A stretch of DNA of 64,000 nucleotides from an uncultured Hyphomicrobium sp. (GCF_902826555.1 NZ_CADEFI010000003.1:62001-126000); one strand, 5' to 3'. Shown: positions 8,667 to 18,686, numbered from the stretch's first letter. The notes: generated by a model not told the origin, from the letters alone. Program-made: numbers and translations.

Positions 8667-9347
8667 ATGTACCGCGTTGCCCTTTCAATCGTTCTGGCGG
8701 CCACGCTCGGTCTGGGCGCTTGCAGCCTCAACACGAGCTCCGTTTCCTCGGGCTTCAACGAGCTAGGAGACACGGCGTCGGTCAGCCCGTCCGGCGGATC
8801 CAGCTTCGGCAACGCGACCGGATCGATCGATCGCAGCTCCCGCTCATCACTCAACGGCACGCGCGTTGCGGCACTCGCGCCCGACAAAGCTCCCAAGGGT
8901 TCCTTCGAGAAGGCGCCGCCCGGCGCGCTCTCCGACCGCGACTACTCGCATACCGCGCTCGACGCAGAGAGAGCGCGCGACCTGATCAATCAATACCGCT
9001 CGGAAAAGGGGCTCAAGCCGCTGAGGCTCAATGCGTCACTCACCGAAGCCGCGAAAGAGCATAGCCGCGATCTCGCAAAGTGGGACCGCATCTCGCACTA
9101 CGGCTCCGACGGGTCCAATCCGTGGGACCGCGTCAAACGCACGGGCTACAAGCCGCGCGTTGCGGCGGAGAATGTCGGCACCGGGCAGGCCTCGTTCGAC
9201 GAGGTGCTGAAAGGCTGGAAGGAAAGCCCCGGGCACAACAAAAACCTGCTGCTTTCCGACGGTCGCGAGATGGGCCTCGCTCTGGTTCAGGATCCGAAGA
9301 CGGAGTTCAAGTCGTTCTGGACCCTGGTCATCGGGACGGCAATGTAG
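8667..9347 (+). CDS. CAP-domain (SCP/PR-1-like) lipoprotein
   Basis: A 226-residue secreted lipoprotein. The signal peptide ends in the lipobox LGAC with Cys19 as the lipidation site. A Ser/Gly-rich linker follows, then a CAP domain from about residue 98 to the end. CAP landmarks are KEHSRDLA, ISHYGSDGSNPWDR, AAENVG and GWKESPGHNKNLL, which supply the cavity His and Glu residues. Bacterial CAP proteins are extracytoplasmic with mostly unknown substrates. The gene stands alone, with GGGAG before the ATG and a CtrA-type box 57 bases upstream, suggesting cell-cycle control. It faces a convergent phytase-like gene three bases away. Confidence 0.9.
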   Translation: MYRVALSIVLAATLGLGACSLNTSSVSSGFNELGDTASVSPSGGSSFGNATGSIDRSSRSSLNGTRVAALAPDKAPKGSFEKAPPGALSDRDYSHTALDAERARDLINQYRSEKGLKPLRLNASLTEAAKEHSRDLAKWDRISHYGSDGSNPWDRVKRTGYKPRVAAENVGTGQASFDEVLKGWKESPGHNKNLLLSDGREMGLALVQDPKTEFKSFWTLVIGTAM

Positions 9348-9350
9348 CCG

Positions 9351-10433
9351 TCACTTCCTCACGCTTTCCGTCTCTTTCACCGCCGCTTCGGTGGCGGGCT
9401 CGTCTTTCAGCGTGAACTGCAAGAGCACCGTGCGCTGCAGGAAGCGGTTGAAATTATCGTCCGACATCACCGTGACGACCGTCTCGCCATCCTCACCGCG
9501 AGAGACGGCGAGCGCTTCGAGATTGTCGATCTCCGCTGACGCGTTATCGGCCGCGAGGAGGACTTCTCCCTTGGCCGTGCCGGCGGGCGCGATGCTGTCC
9601 GCTTCGAGCAGGCGCAAGCGAACCTTCAACCCTTCCGTCCACCGGAAGCGGCGCTCGACGATGAGCACGCTTCCGTCGGCGAGGCTCGCGGCGTCGGTGA
9701 TGCTGAAGCCGCCGATGTCCGGGACCGTGAAGCCCTTCGGTTTGCCGGAGATCCAGATCCAGCCGCGATGCACTTTCTCGCCACGCGGCGGGTTCTCGGC
9801 GAAGGCGATCAGCGCGCCCTTGTGGGGGCCGCCGGCGAGGACCGTCAGCGCCTCGATGCCGTCCATGCGCATGCGCGCAGCTTCCTTGGGCATATCCATG
9901 TAGGACGACGGCCTGCCAAGGCCGTCCTCGTCCAATTGGAAGACACCGATCCGGTCGGCCTGCTCGAACGCGATGTAGGCCGTGCCCGTGGCAGGGGTTC
10001 CGGATGCCAGTGTGATGGCTTCAGCGTCGCGCTCGCGCGGCTTGGCGAGCGGGGCGCCCTTCAAATTCCTGAGCGCGCCGATGCGCGCCGAGACGATGCC
10101 TTTCGGGCGCCTCCCGTCGTAGGCAAGCTCGCCGGTCATCCAGATACCGGAATCCGAGACGGCGACGAGGCTCTTGCCGTCGGGGCCCAGCGCGAGGCCC
10201 GACCAACCGCCGAAGTGCGTCGAGGGCGAACTCAGCTCCAGTCCCCCGCGCCATTGCAAACGCGGGCTCACGGTCGGCCCGGCACCGCTTTTGGCAAAGC
10301 TCTCGATGGCGTGCGCGCGCACCTCGATTTGCTGCGTCTCGATGCCGGCCGTATCGGGCTTCACCTGCGCCGACGCGGCGCCGACAGTCGCAAGGACCGC
10401 GACCGCAGCACCGATGGACGAGCAAGCTCGCAT
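9351..10433 (-). CDS. Esterase-like activity of phytase family protein, exported
   Basis: A 360-residue protein with a Sec signal peptide (AAVAVLATVGAASA). It resembles the phytase-like/esterase-like beta-propeller family (PF13449 type). Recognisable segments are GGWSGLALGPDG, AVSDSGIWM, RDAEAITL, EALTVLAGG and IDNLEALAV, repeated as propeller strands. The start at 10433 follows GAGGGGA eight bases upstream. An ATG at 10451 lacks this. It is the last gene of the cobS-cobT run and lies 31 bases after cobT. The substrate is unknown; true phytase activity is not implied. Confidence 0.8.
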   Translation of the reverse strand: MRACSSIGAAVAVLATVGAASAQVKPDTAGIETQQIEVRAHAIESFAKSGAGPTVSPRLQWRGGLELSSPSTHFGGWSGLALGPDGKSLVAVSDSGIWMTGELAYDGRRPKGIVSARIGALRNLKGAPLAKPRERDAEAITLASGTPATGTAYIAFEQADRIGVFQLDEDGLGRPSSYMDMPKEAARMRMDGIEALTVLAGGPHKGALIAFAENPPRGEKVHRGWIWISGKPKGFTVPDIGGFSITDAASLADGSVLIVERRFRWTEGLKVRLRLLEADSIAPAGTAKGEVLLAADNASAEIDNLEALAVSRGEDGETVVTVMSDDNFNRFLQRTVLLQFTLKDEPATEAAVKETESVRK

Positions 10434-10464
10434 GCGAAGGTCCCCTCTCATTCGATGGCTTGCG

Positions 10465-12345
10465 TCAGTGGAGGCGGCGGCCCTGGGGCGCGCGCTTCGG
10501 CAGCACCTTGGGCGCTTCCTCGAACAGCTCGACGAGCTTGTCCGTCATGGCGCCGGCAAGCTCGCTCGGGTCCGAAATGGTGACGGCGCGGGCGTAGTAG
10601 CGCGTCACGTCGTGGCCGATGCCGATGGCGATCAGCTCCACGGGCGAGCGGGTCTCGATCTCCTCGATGACCTTGCGCAGATGCTGCTCGAGGTAGCTGC
10701 CGGAGTTCACGGAGAGCGTCGAATCGTCGACGGGGGCGCCGTCCGAGATCATCATCAGGATGCGGCGCTGCTCGGGGCGAGCCATCAACCGCGCGTGAGC
10801 CCAGGCCAAGGCCTCGCCGTCGATGTTCTCCTTCAAGAGGCCTTCGCGCATCATGAGCGCGAGCGAGCGCTTGGCGCGGCGCCAGGGCGCGTCCGCCGTC
10901 TTGTAGATGATGTGGCGCAGGTCGTTGAGACGGCCGGGGGCCGCCGGCTTGCCGGCCGCGAGCCAATCCTCGCGCGACTGGCCGCCCTTCCAGGCGCGGG
11001 TGGTGAAGCCCAGGATCTCGACCTTTACTCCGCATCGCTCCAACGTACGCGCAAGGATATCGGCACAGCAGGCCGCCACCATGATCGGCCGGCCGCGCAT
11101 CGATCCCGAATTGTCGAGCAACAATGTGACGACCGTATCGCGAAAATCGGTATCGCGCTCGCGCTTGAAGGAGAGCGGGTGCATGGGATCGGTAACGATG
11201 CGCGTCAGGCGCGCCGCGTCGAGAGCGCCCTCCTCGAGATCGAAGTCCCAGGCGCGGTTCTGCTGGGCCAGCAGGCGGCGCTGCAAGCGGTTGGCTAAGC
11301 GCGCGACGACGCTCGCGAGCGCCTTCAACTCCTTGTCGAGGAAGGTCCTGAGGCGCTCGAGCTCCTCCGGATTGGAGATGTCCTCCGCCGCGACCTCCTC
11401 ATCGTGGGAGCGCGTGTAAACCTTGTAGCCGAAGGGCTCTGGGTTATCGAGAACCGAGGTGTTGGGACGCCAGGGCTCGGAGGTTTCGATGCCTTCCGGC
11501 TCTTCGCTATCGGCGTCGAGCTCGTCGCGGTCCGGCGAGTCGGCCTGCTCCTGCGCCTCGCCGGCGTCGCCTTCGCCCTTCTCCTGCTCGCGTTCCTCCT
11601 CGCCGCCTTCGCCGCCTTCATCCTCGCTCTCGGCCTCGGCCTCGCCCGTATCCGGCTTGCTTTCGGCATCCTCCTCGATCTCGTCCGCCTGCCCTTCGGC
11701 GAGATCGTCCGCGAGCTCCAGCGCCTTCAAAAGATCACGCACGAGGCGGCCAAAGCCTTCCTGGTCTTCCGCCAGGCCGTGCATGCGGCGAAACACGCCT
11801 TCGGCGCGCTCCTCGATATGCGGCCGCCAGAGGTCGACAAGGGCGCGCGCCGCCTCGGGCGGCGCACGCCCGGTCAGACGCTCGCGCACGAGAAGCGCAA
11901 GCGCACTCCCGAGCGGGGCGTCGTTGCGGTCGGAAACGCGCTCGAAGCGGCCGTGCCCGTACTCGTCCTCGCACTTGGCAGTGAGATTGTCGGCCATTCC
12001 GCTCATGCGGTTGGCGCCCAGGGCCTCGACGCGGGCGCGCTCCATGGCCTCGAATACCTCGCGCGCGGGGCCGGCGGGGGGCGCGAGGCGGCGGTGCACG
12101 CCTTCGTCATGGCAGGCCGCGGTCAGCGCGAGGCTGTCGGCCCAGCCGCGCAGAACGGCGATCTCCGCCTTGGTCGGAACGCGCGACGGCTCGGCGAGAC
12201 GAATGTGCTTGCCGTCGAGCGCAGGCTTGGTGGGTCCGTAACTGACCTCGACCTCCGGATCGCCGGCGATTGCGCGGACGGCAAGCCCCAAGACGCGCTT
12301 CAGCGGCTCGGAGGGCGTCTCTCGGCGTTTCGGATTCTGGCTCAT
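10465..12345 (-). CDS. cobT: Aerobic cobaltochelatase subunit CobT
   Basis: CobT and CobS form the AAA+/VWA motor that works with CobN to insert cobalt into hydrogenobyrinic diamide in aerobic cobalamin synthesis. The 626-residue protein has the usual CobT plan. It has an N-terminal helical part, a strongly acidic middle (about residues 235-310, runs of Glu/Asp), and a C-terminal VWA domain with the MIDAS motif DNSGSMRG and a later SDGAPVDDS. The start at 12345 overlaps the stop of the small membrane gene as ATGA, which implies coupled translation and excludes the longer frame from 12387. Confidence 0.95.
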   Translation of the reverse strand: MSQNPKRRETPSEPLKRVLGLAVRAIAGDPEVEVSYGPTKPALDGKHIRLAEPSRVPTKAEIAVLRGWADSLALTAACHDEGVHRRLAPPAGPAREVFEAMERARVEALGANRMSGMADNLTAKCEDEYGHGRFERVSDRNDAPLGSALALLVRERLTGRAPPEAARALVDLWRPHIEERAEGVFRRMHGLAEDQEGFGRLVRDLLKALELADDLAEGQADEIEEDAESKPDTGEAEAESEDEGGEGGEEEREQEKGEGDAGEAQEQADSPDRDELDADSEEPEGIETSEPWRPNTSVLDNPEPFGYKVYTRSHDEEVAAEDISNPEELERLRTFLDKELKALASVVARLANRLQRRLLAQQNRAWDFDLEEGALDAARLTRIVTDPMHPLSFKRERDTDFRDTVVTLLLDNSGSMRGRPIMVAACCADILARTLERCGVKVEILGFTTRAWKGGQSREDWLAAGKPAAPGRLNDLRHIIYKTADAPWRRAKRSLALMMREGLLKENIDGEALAWAHARLMARPEQRRILMMISDGAPVDDSTLSVNSGSYLEQHLRKVIEEIETRSPVELIAIGIGHDVTRYYARAVTISDPSELAGAMTDKLVELFEEAPKVLPKRAPQGRRLH

Positions 12346-12686
12346 CGCGGACCGTGGAAATGCTCGTGGCGAACGAGGCGCTGCCACTGCCGGTCTTCGA
12401 CCAGCTCTCGCGCTTCGAGATTGCCCTGGCGAATCTTGAGGAGACCGAGGGCAATGCCGAGGGCGGCACCGGCCGCGGCGCCGATGGCGGTCGTCATGGA
12501 TTCCGGCGTACCGGGTGCGGCGATGTTCCAGAGAATTGCGAGCACGACAGAGCCGAACGCCGCGCCGACAAAGGCCAGCAGAAGACAGAACAAAACCGCG
12601 CCGCGAGCGCCCGTATATCCGGCGGCGGCCAGTGCATCCCGATATTCTCGGTCGTCATCCATGACCGGAAGGCTCGCTGAGCTCAT
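12342..12686 (-). CDS. Small two-span membrane protein between cobS and cobT
   Basis: A 114-residue protein with two hydrophobic helices (around residues 29-53 and 64-82) separated by a short loop. Its C-terminus is basic and His-containing ([14 protein letters not shown]). It follows cobS by 20 bases and overlaps the cobT start by four, so it is translated within the chelatase operon. No family is recognised. Anchoring of the soluble CobST motor at the membrane, or a role in cobalt delivery, would fit the position but is only an inference. An alternative start is the ATG at 12662. Confidence 0.75.
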   Translation of the reverse strand: MSSASLPVMDDDREYRDALAAAGYTGARGAVLFCLLLAFVGAAFGSVVLAILWNIAAPGTPESMTTAIGAAAGAALGIALGLLKIRQGNLEARELVEDRQWQRLVRHEHFHGPR

Positions 12687-12706
12687 GGCAGATCCGCGGC
12701 GCGACG

Positions 12707-13714
12707 TCAGCCGAGCGCGACATTGGCAGCGCTCTCCGGCAGCTCCTCGCCGAAGGAGCGTTGGTAGAACTCGGCGACCAACGGCCGCTCCAACTCATCG
12801 CACTTGTTCAGGAACGTCAGGCGGAACGCGAAGCCCACGTCGCCGAAGATCTCGGCGTTCTCGGCCCAGGTCATCACGGTGCGCGGGCTCATGACCGTCG
12901 AGAGATCGCCGTTGATGAAGGACTGGCGCGTCAGATCGGCGACGCGCACCATGGCGGAGACCGCTTTGCGCTTCGCTTCAGACTTGTTCCAGCCCTTGAC
13001 TTTCGACAGTACGATCTTGGCCTCGTCGTCGTGCGGCAGGTAGTTCAACGTGGCGACGATCGACCAACGGTCCATCTGACCCTGGTTGATCTGCTGCGTA
13101 CCGTGATAGAGGCCGGACGTGTCGCCAAGGCCAATGGTGTTGGTGGTCGCGAACAGACGGAATGCCTGATGCGGACGGATGACCTTCGACTGATCGAGCA
13201 GGGTCAGCTTGCCCGAGACCTCGAGCACGCGCTGGATGACGAACATCACGTCGGGGCGGCCGGCGTCGTACTCGTCGAAGACGAGGGCGGTGTTGGACTG
13301 CAGCGCGTAAGGGAGAATCCCCTCGCGGAACTCCGTCACCTGCTTGTCGTCCTTGAGGACGATCGCATCCTTGCCGACGAGGTCGATGCGCGAGACGTGA
13401 CTGTCGAGGTTGACGCGAATGCACGGCCAGTTGAGGCGCGCCGCGACCTGCTCGATGTGCGTCGACTTGCCGGTGCCGTGGTAGCCCTGGATCATCACGC
13501 GGCGGTTGAACTTGAAGCCGGCGAGGATGGCGAGCGTTACGTCGCGGTTAAAGAGATAGTCCGGATCGAGATCAGGAACATGCTCGTCCGCCTTCGAGTA
13601 GGCGGGAACCTCGAGATCGGAATCGATGCCGAACACCTGACGGACCGAAAGCTTCATATCCGGGAGGCCGGGAATCGGGGGCGTGGTCGTGCCGTTGGAA
13701 GATTGCGCGCGCAT
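12707..13714 (-). CDS. cobS: Aerobic cobaltochelatase subunit CobS
   Basis: An AAA+ ATPase of 335 residues, the usual CobS length. Walker A is GYHGTGKST, Walker B is [10 protein letters not shown], and a sensor region reads [14 protein letters not shown]. CobS hexamers assemble with CobT and drive CobN-dependent cobalt insertion. It is the first gene of cobS/small membrane protein/cobT. The upstream 138 bases to the J-domain gene show no obvious cobalamin riboswitch. Confidence 0.95.
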   Translation of the reverse strand: MRAQSSNGTTTPPIPGLPDMKLSVRQVFGIDSDLEVPAYSKADEHVPDLDPDYLFNRDVTLAILAGFKFNRRVMIQGYHGTGKSTHIEQVAARLNWPCIRVNLDSHVSRIDLVGKDAIVLKDDKQVTEFREGILPYALQSNTALVFDEYDAGRPDVMFVIQRVLEVSGKLTLLDQSKVIRPHQAFRLFATTNTIGLGDTSGLYHGTQQINQGQMDRWSIVATLNYLPHDDEAKIVLSKVKGWNKSEAKRKAVSAMVRVADLTRQSFINGDLSTVMSPRTVMTWAENAEIFGDVGFAFRLTFLNKCDELERPLVAEFYQRSFGEELPESAANVALG

Positions 13715-13852
13715 TGAGACCTGTTTTCGGGCAAGGGGAACGCGTCCGAGAGCATCCCGGCCGGGCTCGCGGTTCGCGTCTTTTGCAACACCGCCTGTTC
13801 GGCGAGCTTTGCCTGCACCCAGCCAGGCCCGCGTGGGGCCAGCGACTGCGGC

Positions 13853-14482
13853 TCAGACGAGACCCGCTTTCTTAAGATAGTTATAGGCTTGGATAATTTC
13901 GCGCAACGTGTCCTCGGAGCGCGTATCGCCGCCGTTCGAATCCGGGTGGTGACGCTTCACCAACTCCTTGAAGCGCGCCTTGATTTCGGTCTTGGAGGCG
14001 GATTCCGGGAGGTGAAGCGCCTCGAGCGATTTTTTCTCGATCGGCTTCAGGACGCGCCGGCTGACGACGGGCTCCTCCCGCGCCTGGCGCGCACGCTCCG
14101 CAAAGAGGCCGTGCGGGTCATGGGGGCGGAAGCCCGCCCCGCCCGTGGCCCCTGAAACGCGGGCGTTGGTGCCGTGAGCCCACGAGTTGGCGCCGACCTT
14201 CCAGGTCGGCCGGTGGCCGGTCATGGCGTCCTTCTGGAAGTCGGTCACCTCGTTGTCGCTCATGCCGTCGAAATAGTTGTAGGCGGCGTTGTACTCGCGC
14301 ACGTGATCGACGCAAAACGCGAAGTACTCGCCATCGCGGCCGCGGCCTTTGGGCGCGCGGTGAGGCGCGGGGCGGCCGCACCCTTTCCATTGGCAAGAAG
14401 GATGTTTCTGCTCAGCAGTCTTGTCGGCCTCGCGTTTAGGCGCGACCCGGATCGAATCGAAGTATTTGGAGTTGAGCTTCAT
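13853..14482 (-). CDS. J-domain protein with N-terminal Cys cluster
   Basis: A 209-residue DnaJ-type co-chaperone with its J domain at the C-terminus (about residues 150-209). It contains the essential HPD in KRHHPDSNGG. The N-terminal half carries CQWKGC and a later FCVDH, a possible metal site. J domains stimulate Hsp70 ATPase; the unusual C-terminal placement marks a non-canonical DnaJ of the kind often found beside cobST and bolA in alphaproteobacteria. It is divergent from bolA and upstream of cobS on the same strand. Confidence 0.9.
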   Translation of the reverse strand: MKLNSKYFDSIRVAPKREADKTAEQKHPSCQWKGCGRPAPHRAPKGRGRDGEYFAFCVDHVREYNAAYNYFDGMSDNEVTDFQKDAMTGHRPTWKVGANSWAHGTNARVSGATGGAGFRPHDPHGLFAERARQAREEPVVSRRVLKPIEKKSLEALHLPESASKTEIKARFKELVKRHHPDSNGGDTRSEDTLREIIQAYNYLKKAGLV

Positions 14483-14577
14483 GACCTAGATTATGGTCTG
14501 CCGGTTGTTGCCAGACAAGACGAACTGTTCTGCCGACAACCACGCAGCGATGTGATATAATGCCCGGAGATCACCAT

Positions 14578-14856
14578 ATGTCGGCCGAGAAGCGCTTGCG
14601 TGAAAAGCTCATGGTTGCGCTCGAGCCGACGCGGCTCGATATCGTCAACGAGAGCGAGTTGCACGCGGGACATCGCTCGTCGCCGGGCACCGGTGAAAGC
14701 CATTTTCGCATCCTGATCGTTTCAGCAATGTTTACGGGCGTCTCGCGCGTGGGCCGTCACCGCATGGTGAACGATGTCATCGCCGACGAGCTCAAGGGCG
14801 GCGGCATTCATGCGCTTGCGCTCTCGACCTATGCGCCCGGCGAAGCTGTGGGATAG
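14578..14856 (+). CDS. BolA family protein
   Basis: A 92-residue BolA-fold protein. Landmarks are ESELHAGH near the N-terminus, SHFRILIVSAMF, and the signature GRHRMVNDVIADEL. BolA proteins pair with monothiol glutaredoxins in iron-sulfur handling and act as regulators. The ATG at 14578 is chosen because GGAGAT lies nine bases upstream; an ATG at 14560 has no such site. Its last 28 bases overlap the 3' end of the convergent FAD oxidoreductase gene. Confidence 0.92.
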   Translation: MSAEKRLREKLMVALEPTRLDIVNESELHAGHRSSPGTGESHFRILIVSAMFTGVSRVGRHRMVNDVIADELKGGGIHALALSTYAPGEAVG

Positions 14857-15983
14857 CCGGCGAGCGGCTCACTGCGCAGCTTGGCTTCGAACTCCGCGAA
14901 CGAGACGCCGCCCGGGTTGCGGCGGTGGAAGTAGACCTGTTGCGCCAGCCAGCGCATGGGCGGTACCGCGAGCGCCGCATCGATGGTCCAATTGGGCGGG
15001 GCCAGATCCAACCCGAAGCGCATGAGCTTCTTCGCCCCGAACGCCGGCACATCAGCCGCCATGGCCCGCGCGGGCGGCGGACCCAGGTCCTGGAGATGAT
15101 CCGAGATCACTTGCGCAGCTCGCCGGCCCAGCTCGAAAGCGAGCTTGATGCCGCCACCGGTTGCAGGCGAAACCTGTCCAGCCGCGTCGCCGACGAGCAT
15201 CACGCCCTCCGCCGACCACGGATGCACAAGACCGCCGGCCGGGATGCGGCCGGACCGTCTCTCGACGGGCCGCGCGTTCGAATATCCGAATATGGACTCC
15301 GTGGCGGCCAGGAAGGCCTTGAGGTCGGGACGGCGCCCGGGCCCAACGGCCAGGCCCGCCTGCGAGACCACGGGTCCCGGTGCGACCCAGCCCAGGTAGC
15401 CGGGCGCGAGCTTCGAATCGAGGAAACAATGCAGAAAGCGCGGGTCGGCGCCGGCGAGGCCTTCGAACTCGACTTCGAGGCCGGTCAGAAACTTGCGATT
15501 GGTGCCGAGTCCGAAGGCGCGCGCGACTGCGGAGCGGGCACCGTCGGCGCCGAGAATGTAGCGCGCGGCGATGTTGAGACCGCGGAAGCGGAACACGCCG
15601 TCGACGCGGTCGGCTCCCTCGAAGCGGGCCCGGTAAAGGATTTTGGCGCCGGCACGCATGGCCTCGGCGGCCAGCCAGCGCAGGACGTTGGCGGTGTCCG
15701 TGGTCAGGAAGAAGTAGCCGGGTGCGAAGAGATCGATGTGGCGGCGGCTCGGCGCGTAGAGGCGCACGCCGTGGACGCGGCGCGTCAAGGTGTGAGGGAT
15801 GTCGATCTCCTCGGCGGCCTCCTTGACGAGAATGCCGGTGGTGGCGACGCGATGGCCCGCCTCAGGCTTGGCCTCGAGCACGGCGACATCGAGCCCGCGC
15901 ATGGCGGCGGTGCGGGCGGCGACGAGACCAGCAAACGACGCGCCGACGATGACGAGATCGTAGGGACGGACGGACTGAGGCAT
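14829..15983 (-). CDS. FAD-dependent oxidoreductase, geranylgeranyl-reductase-like
   Basis: A 384-residue flavoprotein. The N-terminal dinucleotide-binding fold is VIVGASFAGLVAAR, a variant GxGxxG. GDAAGQVSPATGGGI near residue 285 is the second FAD-contact motif of the geranylgeranyl reductase/PHBH superfamily. Family members reduce isoprenoid double bonds or hydroxylate aromatics; the substrate cannot be told. The start at 15983 has GGAG ten bases upstream. The gene sits between bolA (3' overlap) and the CorC transporter, a place where related genomes often have nothing, so it may be a local insertion. Confidence 0.8.
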   Translation of the reverse strand: MPQSVRPYDLVIVGASFAGLVAARTAAMRGLDVAVLEAKPEAGHRVATTGILVKEAAEEIDIPHTLTRRVHGVRLYAPSRRHIDLFAPGYFFLTTDTANVLRWLAAEAMRAGAKILYRARFEGADRVDGVFRFRGLNIAARYILGADGARSAVARAFGLGTNRKFLTGLEVEFEGLAGADPRFLHCFLDSKLAPGYLGWVAPGPVVSQAGLAVGPGRRPDLKAFLAATESIFGYSNARPVERRSGRIPAGGLVHPWSAEGVMLVGDAAGQVSPATGGGIKLAFELGRRAAQVISDHLQDLGPPPARAMAADVPAFGAKKLMRFGLDLAPPNWTIDAALAVPPMRWLAQQVYFHRRNPGGVSFAEFEAKLRSEPLAGYPTASPGA

Positions 15984-16057
15984 GCAGAGCTCCACAACGC
16001 GATCGCGCGACGTGGAGTGTGGCGCTCGATTATGGCGGCGTCGGGGGCCGGATGCGG

Positions 16058-17386
16058 CTATCGCGTGTCGCTCTCGCGGACGGCGGGCTGCGGCGGCTGC
16101 GTGCGATCCGACGGGTCCTGACTGTCGAGGCGCTTGATGCGAACGGCTGCAATCTTGTTGCGGCTGCGGCGCAGGATCTCGATGCGATAGCCATAAAATG
16201 TGAACACTTGGCCGGGCTCGGGGATCATCTGCGCCTCGTGGACGACGAGACCGGCGATGGTGGTGGCCTCCTCCTCCGGCAGGTTCCAATCCATGTGGCG
16301 GTTGAGGTCGCGGATCGGCACGGTGCCGTCGACGTTGATGGTGCCGTCCGCCTGCGGGCGGATGTAAAGCTCGGCACTGTCATGCTCGTCCGTGATCTGG
16401 CCGACGATCTCCTCCAGGATGTCCTCGAGCGTGATCAGGCCCTGCACCTCGCCGTACTCGTCAACCACCATGGCCATCTGCGCCTTGCGCTTCAGGAATT
16501 GCGCGAGCTGATCCTTGAGCGTCGTCGTATCGGGCACGAACCAGGGCGTGGCGGCGATGCTCATGACGTCGAGTTTGCTCACGTCCCAGTTGGCGGCAGC
16601 CAGCGCGCCGAGCAGATCCTTGGTGTTCAAGAGGCCGACGATGTTCTCCGGCTCGTCCTTCCAGATGGGGACGCGCGTGTACTGGGAGCGCAGGACCTCG
16701 TCGATAATATCCTGGGGGCTGTCTGCGACATCGAAGGTCTCCATCTTGGTGCGATGGATCATGATGTCCGCGACCTGAAGCTCGACCAGATCCAGAACGC
16801 CACCCAGCATGTTGGCGTCGTGGCGCGCGACCGCTCCACCTTTGGTCTGCAGATCGATGGCGCCGCGGATCTCGTCGCGGGCGGCGAGAATGTTCGCATC
16901 GTCGTCCTTGGTGGACGGCGTAAAGGAGAGGAGCCAGCGGACGACGAACTCGATGGCACGCGTGGCGGGGCCGAGGACGACGATGAGCACGCGCATCAGG
17001 GGCGCAACGAAGAGGGCGACGCGCTCGGAGTAGGCCAAGGCGTAGGTCTTCGGCAGCACGGCCGCGAAAATGACGATCAAGATGGTGACGATGGCGGTGG
17101 CGTAGATGACGCCAACTTCGCCGACGAGACGGATGGCGAGGGCGGAGGCAAGGCCGGCGGCCAGCACATCGACCAGCGTGTTGCCGATCAGCACGGCTCC
17201 GATCAACTTCTCGGGCGAAGCCAGAAGTCGGTTGACGAGCCTTGCCCTCGGATTGCCGTCCTGATCCAGGGCGTGGATGCGCGCGCGGGATGCCGCCGTG
17301 AGGCCGGTCTCGCTCATATTGAAGAACGCGCTCATGGCGATCAGCACGACGATCGCCACGATCAAAAGTCCAATTTCCAAAGACAT
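16058..17386 (-). CDS. CNNM/CorC-HlyC family membrane transporter
   Basis: A 442-residue protein with an N-terminal DUF21 (CNNM) membrane domain of about four spans (residues 5-160), including AFFNMSETGLTAASRARI. Two CBS domains follow (about 205-335), and then a C-terminal CorC_HlyC domain ending in YGYRIEILRRSRNKI. The family is linked to magnesium or cobalt efflux; older annotations call it hemolysin. It is downstream of aroK-aroB on the same strand, about 100 bases after aroB, an arrangement common in Hyphomicrobiales. Confidence 0.92.
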   Translation of the reverse strand: MSLEIGLLIVAIVVLIAMSAFFNMSETGLTAASRARIHALDQDGNPRARLVNRLLASPEKLIGAVLIGNTLVDVLAAGLASALAIRLVGEVGVIYATAIVTILIVIFAAVLPKTYALAYSERVALFVAPLMRVLIVVLGPATRAIEFVVRWLLSFTPSTKDDDANILAARDEIRGAIDLQTKGGAVARHDANMLGGVLDLVELQVADIMIHRTKMETFDVADSPQDIIDEVLRSQYTRVPIWKDEPENIVGLLNTKDLLGALAAANWDVSKLDVMSIAATPWFVPDTTTLKDQLAQFLKRKAQMAMVVDEYGEVQGLITLEDILEEIVGQITDEHDSAELYIRPQADGTINVDGTVPIRDLNRHMDWNLPEEEATTIAGLVVHEAQMIPEPGQVFTFYGYRIEILRRSRNKIAAVRIKRLDSQDPSDRTQPPQPAVRESDTR

Positions 17387-17486
17387 GGGCCTACCGAAGC
17401 GGGGGTTGCGTCCCTGCTTTATAAGCCGCCCTCGGCATTATTCGAAGCGCGTTACCGGGCCGCGCCCCCAAGCGGGATGTGAACGA

Positions 17487-18638
17487 TCAGGACGCGGCGA
17501 TCTCGCGGGCGAGGAAATCGCGCACGGCCGGCTCGTCGATGTCGCGCGATATGAAGGCTTCGCCGATCCCGCGGACGAGGATGAAAGTGAGGCGTCCGTC
17601 GCGGACCTTCTTGTCCTGCCCCATGAGTCGGACCAGCTCGCCAGCGTCAGCCTTACCGCCCGGGATGTCGGACAGCCGCGTCGGCAGGCCCGCCGCCGTC
17701 AAGTGCCGCGTCACGCGTTCGGCCGTGCCCGGCGGACACAGGCCGAGGCTCTCCGAAAAGCGGAAGGCGAGGCACATGCCAATGGCAACGCCTTCGCCAT
17801 GCAGGAGGCGATCCGAATAGCCGGTCCAGGCTTCCAGCGCGTGGCCGAAGGTATGTCCGAGATTGAGGAGCGCGCGATCGCCAGTCTCGTGCTCGTCGCG
17901 CGCGACAATGGCGGCCTTGGCCTTGACGCTGGTCTCAAGGGCCGTCACCAGCGTCTCTCGATCAAACGAGAAAATGCCGTCGTACGCCTGCTCGAGCCAG
18001 CCGAAGAAGCCCGCGTCGCCGAGGAGGCCGTACTTGGCGACCTCGGCGTAACCGGCACGCATCTCGCGCGGCGGGAGCGTCTTCAGGACATCGGTGTCGG
18101 CGATCACGAGCGCCGGCTGATGAAAGACGCCGATCAGGTTCTTGCCCTGGGGCGTGTTGATGCCGGTCTTGCCACCGACGGAGCTGTCGACCTGGGCCAA
18201 GAGCGTGGTCGGGATCTGCACGAAGCGCACACCGCGCCGCAGGATGCCAGCCGCAAACCCGGCAAGGTCGCCAATGACGCCGCCGCCGAAAGCCACCACC
18301 AGATCGCCGCGCTCGAGGCCCAGCTCCAGGAGGCGCTCGCACAGAGGCCCCAGCTCGCGGAAACTCTTGGTCGGCTCGCCAGCCGGCAGCACGATGGATC
18401 CCTTGTGGCGCCCCTCCGCCTTGAGGCTCGCCTCCAGCGCCGCGAGATGATGCCGTGCCACGTTCTCATCCGTTACGACGCCGCAGCGGGCCTTGCCCAG
18501 GCGGCCGGCTACCAAGCGCCCGGCTTCGGACAGCAGATCAGGGCCGATCAGCACATCGTACGAGCGCCCGCCCAGCGGAACAGGCACCGTGCGGGCGGCG
18601 CGGGTGGTGGCGGCCATGGAATGGGCTAGGGTCGGCAT
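17487..18638 (-). CDS. aroB: 3-dehydroquinate synthase
   Basis: The enzyme converts DAHP to 3-dehydroquinate, the second shikimate-pathway step, using NAD+ and a divalent metal. The 383-residue protein shows GGGVIGDLAGFAA (NAD binding), PTTLLAQVDSSVGGKTGIN (substrate site), and metal ligands in HTFGHALEA and HGEGVAIGM. It follows aroK by 48 bases and the two are probably cotranscribed. An internal ATG at 18617 is possible, but the first start gives the better-spaced AGAAGA. Confidence 0.96.
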   Translation of the reverse strand: MPTLAHSMAATTRAARTVPVPLGGRSYDVLIGPDLLSEAGRLVAGRLGKARCGVVTDENVARHHLAALEASLKAEGRHKGSIVLPAGEPTKSFRELGPLCERLLELGLERGDLVVAFGGGVIGDLAGFAAGILRRGVRFVQIPTTLLAQVDSSVGGKTGINTPQGKNLIGVFHQPALVIADTDVLKTLPPREMRAGYAEVAKYGLLGDAGFFGWLEQAYDGIFSFDRETLVTALETSVKAKAAIVARDEHETGDRALLNLGHTFGHALEAWTGYSDRLLHGEGVAIGMCLAFRFSESLGLCPPGTAERVTRHLTAAGLPTRLSDIPGGKADAGELVRLMGQDKKVRDGRLTFILVRGIGEAFISRDIDEPAVRDFLAREIAAS

Positions 18639-18686
18639 GTCATTAATCTTCTGCTGCCAGTGCTCGTTTTCAAGTCGTCACGCGTA

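Noticed and set aside
13715..13852. Possible cobalamin riboswitch before cobS
   Set aside because: The gap is only 138 bases and lacks the B12-box word; no riboswitch core can be drawn.
13930..13960. GTTCGAATCC, a T-arm-like word
   Set aside because: It lies inside the J-domain gene, and no acceptor or anticodon arms fold around it.
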